From: Candidatus Methanomethylophilaceae archaeon
GTDB taxonomy: Archaea; Thermoplasmatota; Thermoplasmata; Methanomassiliicoccales; Methanomethylophilaceae
Assembly (NCBI GenBank): GCA_944322255.1
Contig: CALUOK010000008.1
Coordinates: forward strand, 1-64,000
Direction of reading: 5' to 3'
Length of the DNA stretch: 64,000 bases
The notes beneath the pieces were generated by a model that was not told where the DNA came from, did not search any database, and saw only the letters and a list, made by a program, of their open reading frames with translations. This document shows, piece by piece, positions 1-9,347 of the stretch. The stretch's first letter is position 1. Each line of letters opens with the position of its first letter. The position numbers were made by a program, and so were the translations under genes.

Positions 1-7
1 TGTTCCT

Positions 8-3000
8 ATGAATGCGAATGTAACAAAAACGAACGGAGTGAAACTCCTCGCTGCCGTCATGGTCTTGGCCATGGTGTTCGCAGGTGTCGCCGTAGTCCTG
101 AGTGACTCTGAGGTAAACGCTGCCGACACTTCTGCAACGGTATCCTCTATGGAGGAACTTAAAGCGGTTTCGAGTGAGACAACCATCATCCTTGATGGAA
201 CATTCACAATTAACGAAACTACCGACCTTTCTGATAAGACTGTCATCATCCAGGGAAACATCACTGTGGATGGCAGTTCTGTCACACTTACAGTCGACCG
301 TCAGAAACTTTCCACTGATGGAGGTTCACTTACTGTCAAGAGCGGAGCTACAGTTATTTCTGACTTCGGAAATGCGGGAACTGACATAACAACACTTATC
401 GGAACCAGCAGTCCGGTTGTCAAGCTCGAATCTGGATCGATCACAGTTACCAACATTCCTGCGTACACATCGTCTCCCGGATTCAGCCTTGTTCTTAATG
501 GAACCGCATCTGTTGAGACTGCATACACAGTCTACCAGAACACAACCATTACCGTCAACTCTGGATCTGTCCTGACAATCAACCAGGCGATGACGAACAA
601 TGGAGAGATCCGCAACTACGGAACCATCAACGCTGTTGCAGCCATCAACAACACCAACGGAGAGATCTACGGACAGATTCTCGGTGGAGCCGACAAGGTC
701 ACCGGCAAACCCGTCCAGGACCTCGGCAGCCTCGGATTCACCGACACCGTGAACACCGACACTCCCGTCAGGGGAGATGCATTCCTCTCCGGAAACATCA
801 CCATCCCCGAGGGAATCACATTCACCATCACATCCAACTCCACTCTGGATCTGATGAACTACAACATCACTCTCTACGGAACTCTTGTCGTCGAGAGGAA
901 CGCCACCATCACCAGCACTGGATCCGCCGACAACTCCATCGCCATCATGAGCACCGGTTCCATCCAGAACTCCGGAATCATCGGTGACTCCAAGACCGTC
1001 AGGATCTCCAACGGAGCTGACGCCACCCAGTACGTCGACATGATGGGCGTCTCCGGCGTCAACTTCACAGTCGTGAAAGTCACAGGCGGCACCTACAACC
1101 TCAACGTCTCCGGAGACGTCTCCAGGATCAGCGGTGTGTATGTGCCCACCCTCGTCCTCAACAAGGTCTCCATCAACGCGGACACGACCATAGCCAACAG
1201 GGTCGCCTTCACCGCCACTGACGTCACCGTCGCCAGGAACGTCACCCTCACCGTGAACGGAACCGCCACCGTCGACATCGAGCTCGACAACGGAGCCGGT
1301 TTCGTCTCCGCCGGCGCCGTCACCGGTACCGTCGGTGCCAAATACGGAGTCGTCGGAACAGGAAACGTCATCGGCACCATCGGCAACACCGAGACTCCCG
1401 TCAATGATGTCAACGCGTATGTCACACTGGACGGAAACGCCCGCGGGCTGACTTTCTCCGTCTCCAGGGTCACGATTCCCGGAGAGACCACCTCCACCAT
1501 CGAGCAGAGGTTCTACGTCAACGGAACGGCAGCCCTCGTCGCGGGAACCACATCCAACCCCATCAAAGCCGCGAGCATCGGATTCACCGGAACGATCTTC
1601 GTCGAAGAGCTCCTCTTCGTTCCCGAGGAGATCTCCGTGACCGGAGCGTTCGACCTCTCCGCCGGCGGAACCATCCAGGCGGAGCAGAGGGAAACCGACC
1701 TCGCCATCACCTACACCGGTGCCAAGTACGTCCAGGAGACCACCGTCGAGTCCGTCAAGGTCGAGACCACATACTACACCAACTTCGCCAACGCCATGGC
1801 AGCCATCGGCACCGCCCAGAACGGAGAGATCTTCGTCTCCGGTACCTTCACCGTCAACGAGAACTACACCGTCGGAGCCGGACAGTACATCTCCCTCGAG
1901 GGTAGCGAATCCTACGTGATCACCGTCGGAGAGAACTCCACCATCACCGTGGAGGAGGACGGAACCATCGACAACAACGCCATCGCCAAGATCACCGGAC
2001 AGGTCATCGTCAACGACGGCGGAATGTACAGGCCCACCAACACCGCGACCCAGAGCATCTACGAGGTCAGGACCAACAACGAGGGGACCGGCGTCACCGT
2101 CTACTCCGGATTCAAGGTCGCCCTCGACAACGCAGGCGCTGGCGACGTCATCGAGGTCGTCAGCTCCACCGCCGAGTACAAGGGCAACATGACCATCATC
2201 TCCGGCGTCACCGTGAACCTCGCCGACGGATGCCAGCTCACCGTCACAGGGAACGTCACCGTCCAGAGCGAGGGTGCGCTCAACCTCGGAAGCGGTGCGG
2301 AACTCATTGTCGGAACCGCCGGCAAGACATCCACCGTCAACGTCGCCGGAACCATCGACGCGGAGGACGGAACCCTTTCCGCCACCGACACTGCCACCAT
2401 CAACCTGTACTCCACCGGATCCGTCATCACTTCCGCCGAGATCTCCGGAATCAAGGCCAACAGCGCCTACTACCAGGACGTCACCTACGTCTACACCTCT
2501 GCTGCCGCAGCTGCCGCCTACGCCGCCGAGAACGCCATCACCACCATCTACGCCACCGGAACCTTCTCCGAGGCCGGCGATGTGACCCTCGACGGAATCA
2601 CCCTGAGCATCAAGGGTACCACATCCGACGTCACACTCGGAAACGTCGCCATCAGCAACGGAGCCAAGATCTCCATCGACAGCAGCTCCACTGGTGCCAA
2701 GTACTCCGCGAACGTCTCCGGACTCTCCGGAGAGGGAGACGCCGCCGTCAACAGCACCGTCCAGGTCGTCGACACCGCGGCCGAGATTGCCAGCTCCTCC
2801 GTACTGGGTGCGTCCGGAGCTTACGACTACGCACTGACCATCAGCGCCATCGACGGAAACGTCACCGTCTCCGCCGGTACTGTCGAGCTCACTGCCGATG
2901 ATGAGATCACTGTGTCGATCACCAACGTCGACTCTCTCAGCATCTCCGCCGGAGCCATGCTCGTGATTGGATCCGAGACCGGAATCAGCCTCGGAACCAG

Positions 3001-3949
3001 CACTCCCAGCACGCTCACCAGCAACGACTACCTCGTCAACGATGGAACCATCGCCGTCGAGGCCCAGTTCGATGTTGACGGAACCATGACCATCCCCGGA
3101 ACCATCATCGTCCGCGACGGAGGTGCACTCAACGTCACCGCCGGAATCCTCACCGTCACCGGAGACGTCACCGTCTCCGCCGAGGAGGACCATGAGGGAA
3201 CCATGACTGTCACCGGCAACCTTTACATCGGTGCCGCCCCCGAGATGCTCGGAGACTCCGCTACCGGATCCATCACCGGAACCGTCACTCTCGTTAACAA
3301 CGCGTACGTCGCCGTCTTCAACGGAGCTTCCGTCGCCAACGCGACCATCACCAACGCCACCAACGCTGCTGTGAAGACCACTGCCTTCGTCATCAACGGA
3401 ATCGACTACGCCACGATGTACGCCACCGGCAATGCTGACTTCACAGCGATCAACACGCCTGTAAACACTCTGCAGAACCTCGATTCCGACGAGCGTGCCG
3501 CTCCCAAGTGGTACTCCGGAGAGACCGAGATCACCGGTGGAAACGTCGGAGACTACGCCGAACTCACTGCCGAGATCACCTATGCTGAGGTCGACTTCAA
3601 GATCTCCGCCGGACCCGGACTGACCATCTACATCGATGAGCTCAGGGCTGGAACCACTGGTAGCTTTACAATCGGTGAGCACACCATCACCGTCTACGTC
3701 AACGCCGGATACGAGGGTACCCCCACGATCACCATCAACGGCCAGGCCATCACCGGAGGAACCTTCACCGTCACCACTGATATGATTGATGGTGACAACG
3801 TCATCTACGCCACCGGAGCATCCCCTGCCACCGGAACCACCTCTGGCGGAGACGACGGAATGGGTCTCACCGAGATCCTGCTTATTATCCTCGTGATCCT
3901 GATCGTCGTCATGGCCATCATGGTCGCCCTCAGGCTGATGAGGAGCTGA
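8..3949 (+). CDS. Giant secreted, membrane-anchored repeat surface protein (1313 aa)
   Basis: Adhesin-like surface protein. Residues 1-40 form a signal peptide: basic start, hydrophobic core, then an ASADT-like AAD site near residue 39. The body is a long run of short Gly/Thr/Ser/Val-rich beta-strand units with many GT(I/L)xVxxG turns, as in beta-solenoid adhesins. The last 30 residues form one strongly hydrophobic helix (starting GMGLTEILL) ending in LRLMRS, so the protein is probably exported and anchored by its C-terminus. The start lies 7 nt into the window, but the bases just before ATG match those before the next gene, so it is probably complete. The first 600 nt are clearly more AT-rich than the rest. 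No enzymatic motif is visible. Confidence 0.85.
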   Translation: MNANVTKTNGVKLLAAVMVLAMVFAGVAVVLSDSEVNAADTSATVSSMEELKAVSSETTIILDGTFTINETTDLSDKTVIIQGNITVDGSSVTLTVDRQKLSTDGGSLTVKSGATVISDFGNAGTDITTLIGTSSPVVKLESGSITVTNIPAYTSSPGFSLVLNGTASVETAYTVYQNTTITVNSGSVLTINQAMTNNGEIRNYGTINAVAAINNTNGEIYGQILGGADKVTGKPVQDLGSLGFTDTVNTDTPVRGDAFLSGNITIPEGITFTITSNSTLDLMNYNITLYGTLVVERNATITSTGSADNSIAIMSTGSIQNSGIIGDSKTVRISNGADATQYVDMMGVSGVNFTVVKVTGGTYNLNVSGDVSRISGVYVPTLVLNKVSINADTTIANRVAFTATDVTVARNVTLTVNGTATVDIELDNGAGFVSAGAVTGTVGAKYGVVGTGNVIGTIGNTETPVNDVNAYVTLDGNARGLTFSVSRVTIPGETTSTIEQRFYVNGTAALVAGTTSNPIKAASIGFTGTIFVEELLFVPEEISVTGAFDLSAGGTIQAEQRETDLAITYTGAKYVQETTVESVKVETTYYTNFANAMAAIGTAQNGEIFVSGTFTVNENYTVGAGQYISLEGSESYVITVGENSTITVEEDGTIDNNAIAKITGQVIVNDGGMYRPTNTATQSIYEVRTNNEGTGVTVYSGFKVALDNAGAGDVIEVVSSTAEYKGNMTIISGVTVNLADGCQLTVTGNVTVQSEGALNLGSGAELIVGTAGKTSTVNVAGTIDAEDGTLSATDTATINLYSTGSVITSAEISGIKANSAYYQDVTYVYTSAAAAAAYAAENAITTIYATGTFSEAGDVTLDGITLSIKGTTSDVTLGNVAISNGAKISIDSSSTGAKYSANVSGLSGEGDAAVNSTVQVVDTAAEIASSSVLGASGAYDYALTISAIDGNVTVSAGTVELTADDEITVSITNVDSLSISAGAMLVIGSETGISLGTSTPSTLTSNDYLVNDGTIAVEAQFDVDGTMTIPGTIIVRDGGALNVTAGILTVTGDVTVSAEEDHEGTMTVTGNLYIGAAPEMLGDSATGSITGTVTLVNNAYVAVFNGASVANATITNATNAAVKTTAFVINGIDYATMYATGNADFTAINTPVNTLQNLDSDERAAPKWYSGETEITGGNVGDYAELTAEITYAEVDFKISAGPGLTIYIDELRAGTTGSFTIGEHTITVYVNAGYEGTPTITINGQAITGGTFTVTTDMIDGDNVIYATGASPATGTTSGGDDGMGLTEILLIILVILIVVMAIMVALRLMRS

Positions 3950-4292
3950 AGGCTCTAAAAACACAAACGGAACAAGGGTAAGAACGTCATACGAACGGGA
4001 ACATCTGCTCGCACGTGAGGGAACGTGAGACCCACAGGAACCTGAAGAGATAAACGACCTCCCCGGAGTTAAGGGGCCGGGGAGGCACCTTTCCAACTTC
4101 CTCAACAATCTCGATCATCAGGCTTGTTTTCAGTCCGAAATCCGCACTACAAAACATCCACCAGCCGTTCCAATGGACTGGAAACGGTCCATTTTTAAGC
4201 CGTCGATCATACTGTTTTAGCTCTGCTGGCACTGGTTCTCCTCGTTACACGTCCAGGTTCACGTCGTTTGGAAGGGCAGACGAAGTGTTCCT
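3950..4292. other. Intergenic region with terminator-like hairpin and leader of the next surface gene
   Basis: No gene seen. The first ~140 nt are a degenerate copy of the sequence that follows the second giant gene (9021-9165), ending in the same hairpin. The bases just before the next ATG (GTGTTCCT) match those before the first gene. The second half is moderately AT-rich and must hold the promoter of the next gene, but no clear TATA box could be chosen. Confidence 0.6.
4058..4085 (+). terminator. Hairpin after giant surface gene 1
   Basis: Perfect 9-bp inverted repeat CCTCCCCGG / CCGGGGAGG with a 10-nt loop. It is repeated exactly at 9135-9162 after the second giant gene. No T-run follows, so it may be an mRNA 3' end stabiliser or processing site rather than a classical terminator. 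Confidence 0.6.
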
Positions 4293-7200
4293 ATGAATAT
4301 GAACGTGAACAAAACGAACACAGGAAAACTCCTGGTCGCTGTGCTTGCTATGGCGATGGTCATTGCTTCCGCGGCGGTTATTGTTGGCGGAAGCAATGTT
4401 AGTGCCGACCCCATTGATGGTGATGCACTCATAGCCATGGCTGACGAAGACCAGGTAATCAACCTGAATGAGAACATCGTTCTCTCTGAAGCTGTCGTTC
4501 TCGATGGCTACACCATCAACTGCGGTAAATTCAACATTACCACCGCGTACGACATCAGTGGAGGAACCACAGGACTTACAATCAACTCCACCGGATCCTC
4601 CAACAACACAATCACGCTTTCGGGTAATGCCAACATCAGCAATGTGAAATTCAACCTCACCGAGGATGCTGACAACGCTGGAATGATGCCCTTCGCCATC
4701 AACACTTCCTCATTCACATCCACCATCACCAACTGCACATTCGCCTCCACGGGTGGAAATGCCATCTACGGAGCTGTCCACACCAACGGTACTGCCGGAG
4801 CGACCTGCGAGGTCACTCTGAACGACTGCCAGATGGACTCCCACGGAGTCGTTTACTACAAGGGTGCATCTCTCAAGATAACCAACGGCTCTGAAGTGAA
4901 CCTCAGTTTCGCACTGACGAACAAGACAGCACTCAGCGATGACAACCTCACAGTCTCCTCTGACAGCAATATCGGATGGACCATCTTCGGCTGGCCCTCC
5001 TCCACTACTGGCGGAACCGATATGGGCATCGCTACAGAGTACCAGATCAACAAGAATTCCAATCTGGGTGAGATCTCTGCTGGAGATGCCGTCGCCGATG
5101 GCGATAAAATCGAACTGAAGATCAACACCAACGTCACAGCTTACGGCGGAGAGGGAATCGACACTCTGACCGTCGCCGAGAAAAAGACCTTCACCGTCAA
5201 AGAGGGAGAGGCCTACAACGGCGGAACCATCACTGGAAAGGGAAACCTTGTCTCCAAGGGTGCGACCGTCAACTCCACGATCACCGTGACCGGAAACGTC
5301 ACTATGGATGGAATCGCCCTCGGTAACGACCTCATCGCCATCCAGGACACCGTCCTCCCGATCTCCGGTAACGCCTACCTCACCGAGGACCTCGTGATCC
5401 CCAGCGACAAGACCCTCAGGTTCGTCAGCGGATCCACCCTCGAGCTCAACGGACATCACATCACTGTCCAGGGAACCCTCGAGGTCGAGTACGGAGCGGT
5501 CATCAAATCCAACCAGAACGATGCGAACGAGTACATCGCCCTCGACAGGAACGGAGCCATCGCCAACGAGGGAACCATCGGATACGGCGCCAACGCCGTC
5601 ACCATCAAGGTCCTCAATGATGCCAACGCCAGCTACTCCGGCAAGGGATCTGTCGAGATGCAGAACGTTTCCGGAGTCGTGCTTTCCGTCGTCAACAGCG
5701 GCGAGTCCACTACCGGAACTCCTGCCAAGCCGATTTACATCCTCGCCGTCACCGGAAGCATCTACGCCGAGGACGACAGCCAGGCGACCCACAGCATCAC
5801 CGTCAAGGATGCCAGGATCATCAAGGACGTCGTCATCGGACAGGGAGTCTCCCTGATCACCAACAGTACCGAAAAGACCTACCTCTACAACGGCGCCAAC
5901 ATGACCGTCGATGGTAGCGTCAATGCATCCGGACTCGTCATGATGAACGGATCCACCATCAGCCTCAACGGTGCTGTTGTTGATAAGATCACCGCCCAGA
6001 CCGGGGACAACGCCATCAACGCCACCACCCCCGCTTACGTCGACACCACTGTAGACCTTGATCCCAACGATAACTATGTCCTCAACGGCCTGGTCCTCAC
6101 CGTCGGACAGGTCAACTACGTCGACGACAGCAAGACCCCTGCAGTCACCATGGTCTCCCAGAGGCTGTACCTTGACGGAACCGTCACTGCAGTCTATACG
6201 GGAACCGAAGCTCAGGGCACAGTTCCCCCACAGCTCGGAACAATCACCGTGAACAACCCGACCGGTGGAAAGTCCTACGTCGCCGCCGACTCCGTCCTCT
6301 CGCTCGGAGCCGGAATCAACATGGTCGGTAGTGGAACCGTCGTGCTCGGACAGCTCCAGTACGTCGACACCTCCCTCGTTGCTTCTGGATTCGTGGGAAC
6401 CCAGTACTCCGTCCAGTCCACCGGTGCCACCGGCGCGAAGACCACCACGTACTACATCACCACCTTCGAGAACGCCTACGGCGAGATCGCCAACGCGTAC
6501 CAGACCACCATCAACGTCTACGGAAACCTGGACATCGAGATCGACATCGACCTCCAGGCCAAGCAGAGGATCACCTTCAACGGAACCGCCGACATCGCCG
6601 AGGACAACACCGTCATCGTGAGGAGCCAGGCGGCCATCGGACAGATCAACGACGTCCAGGGAGTGCTCACCAAGTACAACGGAGCCTCCTGCAACGCCCC
6701 CAAGTCCTTCGTCGTCGAGAAGAAGACCACCGAGTACACCTCCTGGTCCGGACTCGGACCCGCCATCGCGGGCGCCCAGCCCGGAGACGTCATCGACGTC
6801 AAGAACAACGGCACCGTCAAGAACGACATGACCGTCCCCGCCGGTGTCACTCTCAACATCGACAACGGAGCCACCCTGAAGTTCGAGAAGGACCTCACCA
6901 TCGCCGAGACCGCCAAGCTCGTCAACAAGGGTGGAATCGACATGGCCGGAGACAAATCCAAGATCTCCGTCGCCGGAGAGCTCACATCCACCGAGGGAAC
7001 CATCGCGTTCTCCAAGGCCCCCGAGGCCAACAAGGCCGACACAAGGGCCATCAACGTGACCGGCACCGCCGTCATCGACACGAACAAGATCACTGTGGCT
7101 GGAGACAGCCTGGACTTCGCCGACGTCATCAACGGCGCCGTGTACCTCAACAACGACAACCAGACAGTCCTCACCACGGTCACCGCGGCCATCACCGGAG

Positions 7201-9020
7201 TCGAGGCCACCGACGCGATCCAGAAGACCGTCACCCTCTACGGAAACGTCAACGAGTCCGCCGACATCACCCTCGGATCCGCGACCACCCTCAAGCTCGA
7301 CGCCAGTGCCGAGGTCGTCCTCGGAACCGTCAACCTGACCGCCGCCGAGACCGGCAACGGTGCCAAGGTCGACGCCTCTGTCGGAAAGCTCACCGCCACC
7401 GTCGCAGGCGCCGTCGGTGCCGTCGACATCGACGCGACCACCAACGTCACCGTCCAGGTCACTTCCTACACATCTGCGGACAACGTGAAGTCCGACTACG
7501 TCATGCTGGGAGGAACCATCGACGGCTCCGTGACCGTCGCCTCCGGAAAGGTCAACGCCGCCGGACTCACAGTTGACGGAGACGAGAACCTGCTCACTGT
7601 GGCCTCCGGAGCCACACTGGCCGTCGAGAACGTCGCCGACACCGCACAGACTCTGACAGTCGGAGCCACCGGCAAGGACCTCAAGTCCCCCGCCCTCGTC
7701 GTCGACGGAACCCTCCTGTTCGATGGAGGAGAGCTCGAAGAGGCCAATGACAGGCAGATCATCCTCGTCAACGGAACCATGACCCTCGCCGACGAGGCGA
7801 ACGTCGATGTCGACGGAATCCTGAACGTCACCGGAACCCTCGACATCTCCACCACAGCCGACAAGGAGGCAGTCCTGAACGTGTACAGCCACATGACCGT
7901 CGGAACCGAGCCCACCACACTCGGTGTCGGCGGATCCGTCAACGGACAGGTCTCTCTGACAACCCCCGCCTTCATCATCGCCTACTCCGGTGCAGACGTC
8001 TCCGGAATGATCGTCAACCCCGATGCCAACGGAACCACGGCCGTCGACACAGAGTTCTTCGTCAACGACACCCTGTACATGACCGCCTACACCGCCAAGG
8101 CCATCAACGTTGAACTCAGCAAGGTCCTCGAGGTCCCCGAGTTCAAGATCTCCGGATTCGAGACCAAGGTTACCGGAACCGACGCCTACGCCCTGTCCGT
8201 CACCGGAACCGTCAACGTCTCCACCGTCGAGAACGACACCGGAGCCTTCGACGTCAAGGGAACCGGAGTCACCGTCGGAACCCCCGCCGAGTCCCTCGGA
8301 GTAGGGGGATCCGTCGTCGGACCCGTCACCATCGACGCCAACAACTACATCGTGGTCTTCGCTGGCGCCGACATGTCCGGGGCCCAGATCAACGAGGCCA
8401 ACGGGGAGTCCACCGCCGAGACCACCGAGTACTACATCAACGGCACCCTGTTCGCCACCGCGTACGCTCAGGGAACCGTCGCCATCGGAACCCCCGTCAC
8501 CGTCGCCATGGTGAAGGAGATCTCCGGAATCGACACCTCCAGCCTCACCACAATCGAATGGACCGATGCCGAGGGCAAGGACCTGACCGTCCCCAACGTC
8601 GGAGACATCGAGGCCGTCTACGTCAAGTTCGACCCCGCCAAGGCCTGGGTCCAGTACTCCGCAGGCAGCCAGATCTCCCTGTACGTCGATGGCGTCAGGG
8701 TCACCAGCGGTGACGAGGTCCAGCTCGCTGTCGGAACCCACACCGTCACAGCCACCGTCAACCCCGGCTACACCGGAGACGTCACCATCACCTTCAACGG
8801 CCAGGCCGTCACCGGTGAGTTCACAGTGACCTCCGACATGGTCGGAAACGCTCAGACCGACGCAGTGGTCCTGTCCGCCACCGGACAGATCTCCGTCGAC
8901 ACCGGATCCTCTGGATCCTCCTCCGACGGAATGGGCCTCACCGAGATCCTGCTGGTCATCCTGGTCATCCTGATCGTCGTCATGGCCATCATGGTCGCCC
9001 TCAGGCTGATGAGGAGCTGA
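4293..9020 (+). CDS. Giant secreted, membrane-anchored repeat surface protein (1575 aa)
   Basis: Paralogue of the preceding giant gene. It has an N-terminal signal peptide (MNMNVNKTNTGKLL, then a hydrophobic stretch to about residue 38), a very long Thr/Val/Gly-rich beta-strand repeat body and a C-terminal hydrophobic helix nearly identical to that of gene 1, ending LRLMRS. A domain before the anchor (about residues 1440-1530), with a GTHTVTATVNPGYTGD-type stretch, matches residues about 1190-1260 of gene 1. The two proteins share leader, C-terminus and 3' flank but diverge in the N-terminal third, so this is a tandem duplication with a diversified exposed part. Role in adhesion or host contact is inferred only. 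Confidence 0.85.
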   Translation: MNMNVNKTNTGKLLVAVLAMAMVIASAAVIVGGSNVSADPIDGDALIAMADEDQVINLNENIVLSEAVVLDGYTINCGKFNITTAYDISGGTTGLTINSTGSSNNTITLSGNANISNVKFNLTEDADNAGMMPFAINTSSFTSTITNCTFASTGGNAIYGAVHTNGTAGATCEVTLNDCQMDSHGVVYYKGASLKITNGSEVNLSFALTNKTALSDDNLTVSSDSNIGWTIFGWPSSTTGGTDMGIATEYQINKNSNLGEISAGDAVADGDKIELKINTNVTAYGGEGIDTLTVAEKKTFTVKEGEAYNGGTITGKGNLVSKGATVNSTITVTGNVTMDGIALGNDLIAIQDTVLPISGNAYLTEDLVIPSDKTLRFVSGSTLELNGHHITVQGTLEVEYGAVIKSNQNDANEYIALDRNGAIANEGTIGYGANAVTIKVLNDANASYSGKGSVEMQNVSGVVLSVVNSGESTTGTPAKPIYILAVTGSIYAEDDSQATHSITVKDARIIKDVVIGQGVSLITNSTEKTYLYNGANMTVDGSVNASGLVMMNGSTISLNGAVVDKITAQTGDNAINATTPAYVDTTVDLDPNDNYVLNGLVLTVGQVNYVDDSKTPAVTMVSQRLYLDGTVTAVYTGTEAQGTVPPQLGTITVNNPTGGKSYVAADSVLSLGAGINMVGSGTVVLGQLQYVDTSLVASGFVGTQYSVQSTGATGAKTTTYYITTFENAYGEIANAYQTTINVYGNLDIEIDIDLQAKQRITFNGTADIAEDNTVIVRSQAAIGQINDVQGVLTKYNGASCNAPKSFVVEKKTTEYTSWSGLGPAIAGAQPGDVIDVKNNGTVKNDMTVPAGVTLNIDNGATLKFEKDLTIAETAKLVNKGGIDMAGDKSKISVAGELTSTEGTIAFSKAPEANKADTRAINVTGTAVIDTNKITVAGDSLDFADVINGAVYLNNDNQTVLTTVTAAITGVEATDAIQKTVTLYGNVNESADITLGSATTLKLDASAEVVLGTVNLTAAETGNGAKVDASVGKLTATVAGAVGAVDIDATTNVTVQVTSYTSADNVKSDYVMLGGTIDGSVTVASGKVNAAGLTVDGDENLLTVASGATLAVENVADTAQTLTVGATGKDLKSPALVVDGTLLFDGGELEEANDRQIILVNGTMTLADEANVDVDGILNVTGTLDISTTADKEAVLNVYSHMTVGTEPTTLGVGGSVNGQVSLTTPAFIIAYSGADVSGMIVNPDANGTTAVDTEFFVNDTLYMTAYTAKAINVELSKVLEVPEFKISGFETKVTGTDAYALSVTGTVNVSTVENDTGAFDVKGTGVTVGTPAESLGVGGSVVGPVTIDANNYIVVFAGADMSGAQINEANGESTAETTEYYINGTLFATAYAQGTVAIGTPVTVAMVKEISGIDTSSLTTIEWTDAEGKDLTVPNVGDIEAVYVKFDPAKAWVQYSAGSQISLYVDGVRVTSGDEVQLAVGTHTVTATVNPGYTGDVTITFNGQAVTGEFTVTSDMVGNAQTDAVVLSATGQISVDTGSSGSSSDGMGLTEILLVILVILIVVMAIMVALRLMRS

Positions 9021-9134
9021 AAACACCGAGATCCGAAAGGAAGCAAGGGTTGAACGCAAACAGAACGCGAAAATGGGTACATCTGCTCCCGCGTCGAGAG
9101 AAGCGCAACTCACGGAAACCTGAAGAGCAAACGC

Positions 9135-9162
9135 CCTCCCCGGAGTTAAGGGGCCGGGGAGG
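9135..9162 (+). terminator. Hairpin after giant surface gene 2
   Basis: Second exact copy of the CCTCCCCGG / CCGGGGAGG hairpin with the same 10-nt loop as at 4058-4085. A short T-rich stretch follows. Confidence 0.6.
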
Positions 9163-9291
9163 CACATTCTTTAATCATTCTGTCGCGTTCGGACAGGTCG
9201 CTGTTGATGAAACGCGAACTATCGGACTTAGAGCACGAAGGTTAAAATCACATGGCGTCATTCCCACATTAATGTCTTAAAATGACATAGC

Positions 9292-9302
9292 GGGGGGGGG
9301 GG
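9292..9302 (+). repeat. Homopolymer G11 tract upstream of surface gene A
   Basis: Eleven consecutive Gs, 45 nt before the gene A start. A TATA-like box (CTTAAAAT) sits at 9276-9283, so the expected transcription start, about 25 nt downstream, falls at or just after the tract. A length change by slippage would alter promoter spacing or the leader, not the reading frame. In-frame TAG at 9288-9290 excludes translation through the tract in the gene A frame. Confidence 0.7.
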
Positions 9303-9329
9303 TCCGCCATTCTGGATGTTCCTCCCCGT

Positions 9330-9343
9330 CCTCCGCACGGAGG
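9330..9343 (+). promoter_or_regulatory. Hairpin covering the Shine-Dalgarno of gene A
   Basis: CCTCCGCACGGAGG can fold on itself, and its 3' arm is the GGAGG ribosome binding site 4 nt before the ATG at 9348. In RNA this would mask the SD, suggesting translational control. Confidence 0.5.
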
Positions 9344-9347
9344 AAAG

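Larger units (their letters stand above)
9021..9347. other. Intergenic region: 3' hairpin, promoter and poly-G tract of surface gene A
   Basis: No gene seen. It contains the duplicated 3' flank and hairpin, a TATA-like CTTAAAAT at 9276-9283, an 11-G run at 9292-9302 and an SD-covering hairpin at 9330-9343 directly before gene A. Confidence 0.6.

Noticed and set aside
326-4108. 1260-aa open frame on the minus strand opposite giant surface gene 1 (and a 1485-aa one at 4710-9167)
   Set aside because: Composed almost only of Gly/Asp/Val/Ser; it is the antisense of biased third positions (GTC, ACC, TCC codons) in the real genes. No signal peptide or ribosome binding site.
8-9020. Repeats in the giant genes as a CRISPR array or tandem DNA repeat
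   Set aside because: Similarity is at the level of short protein units with variable spacing; no constant repeat and spacer lengths.
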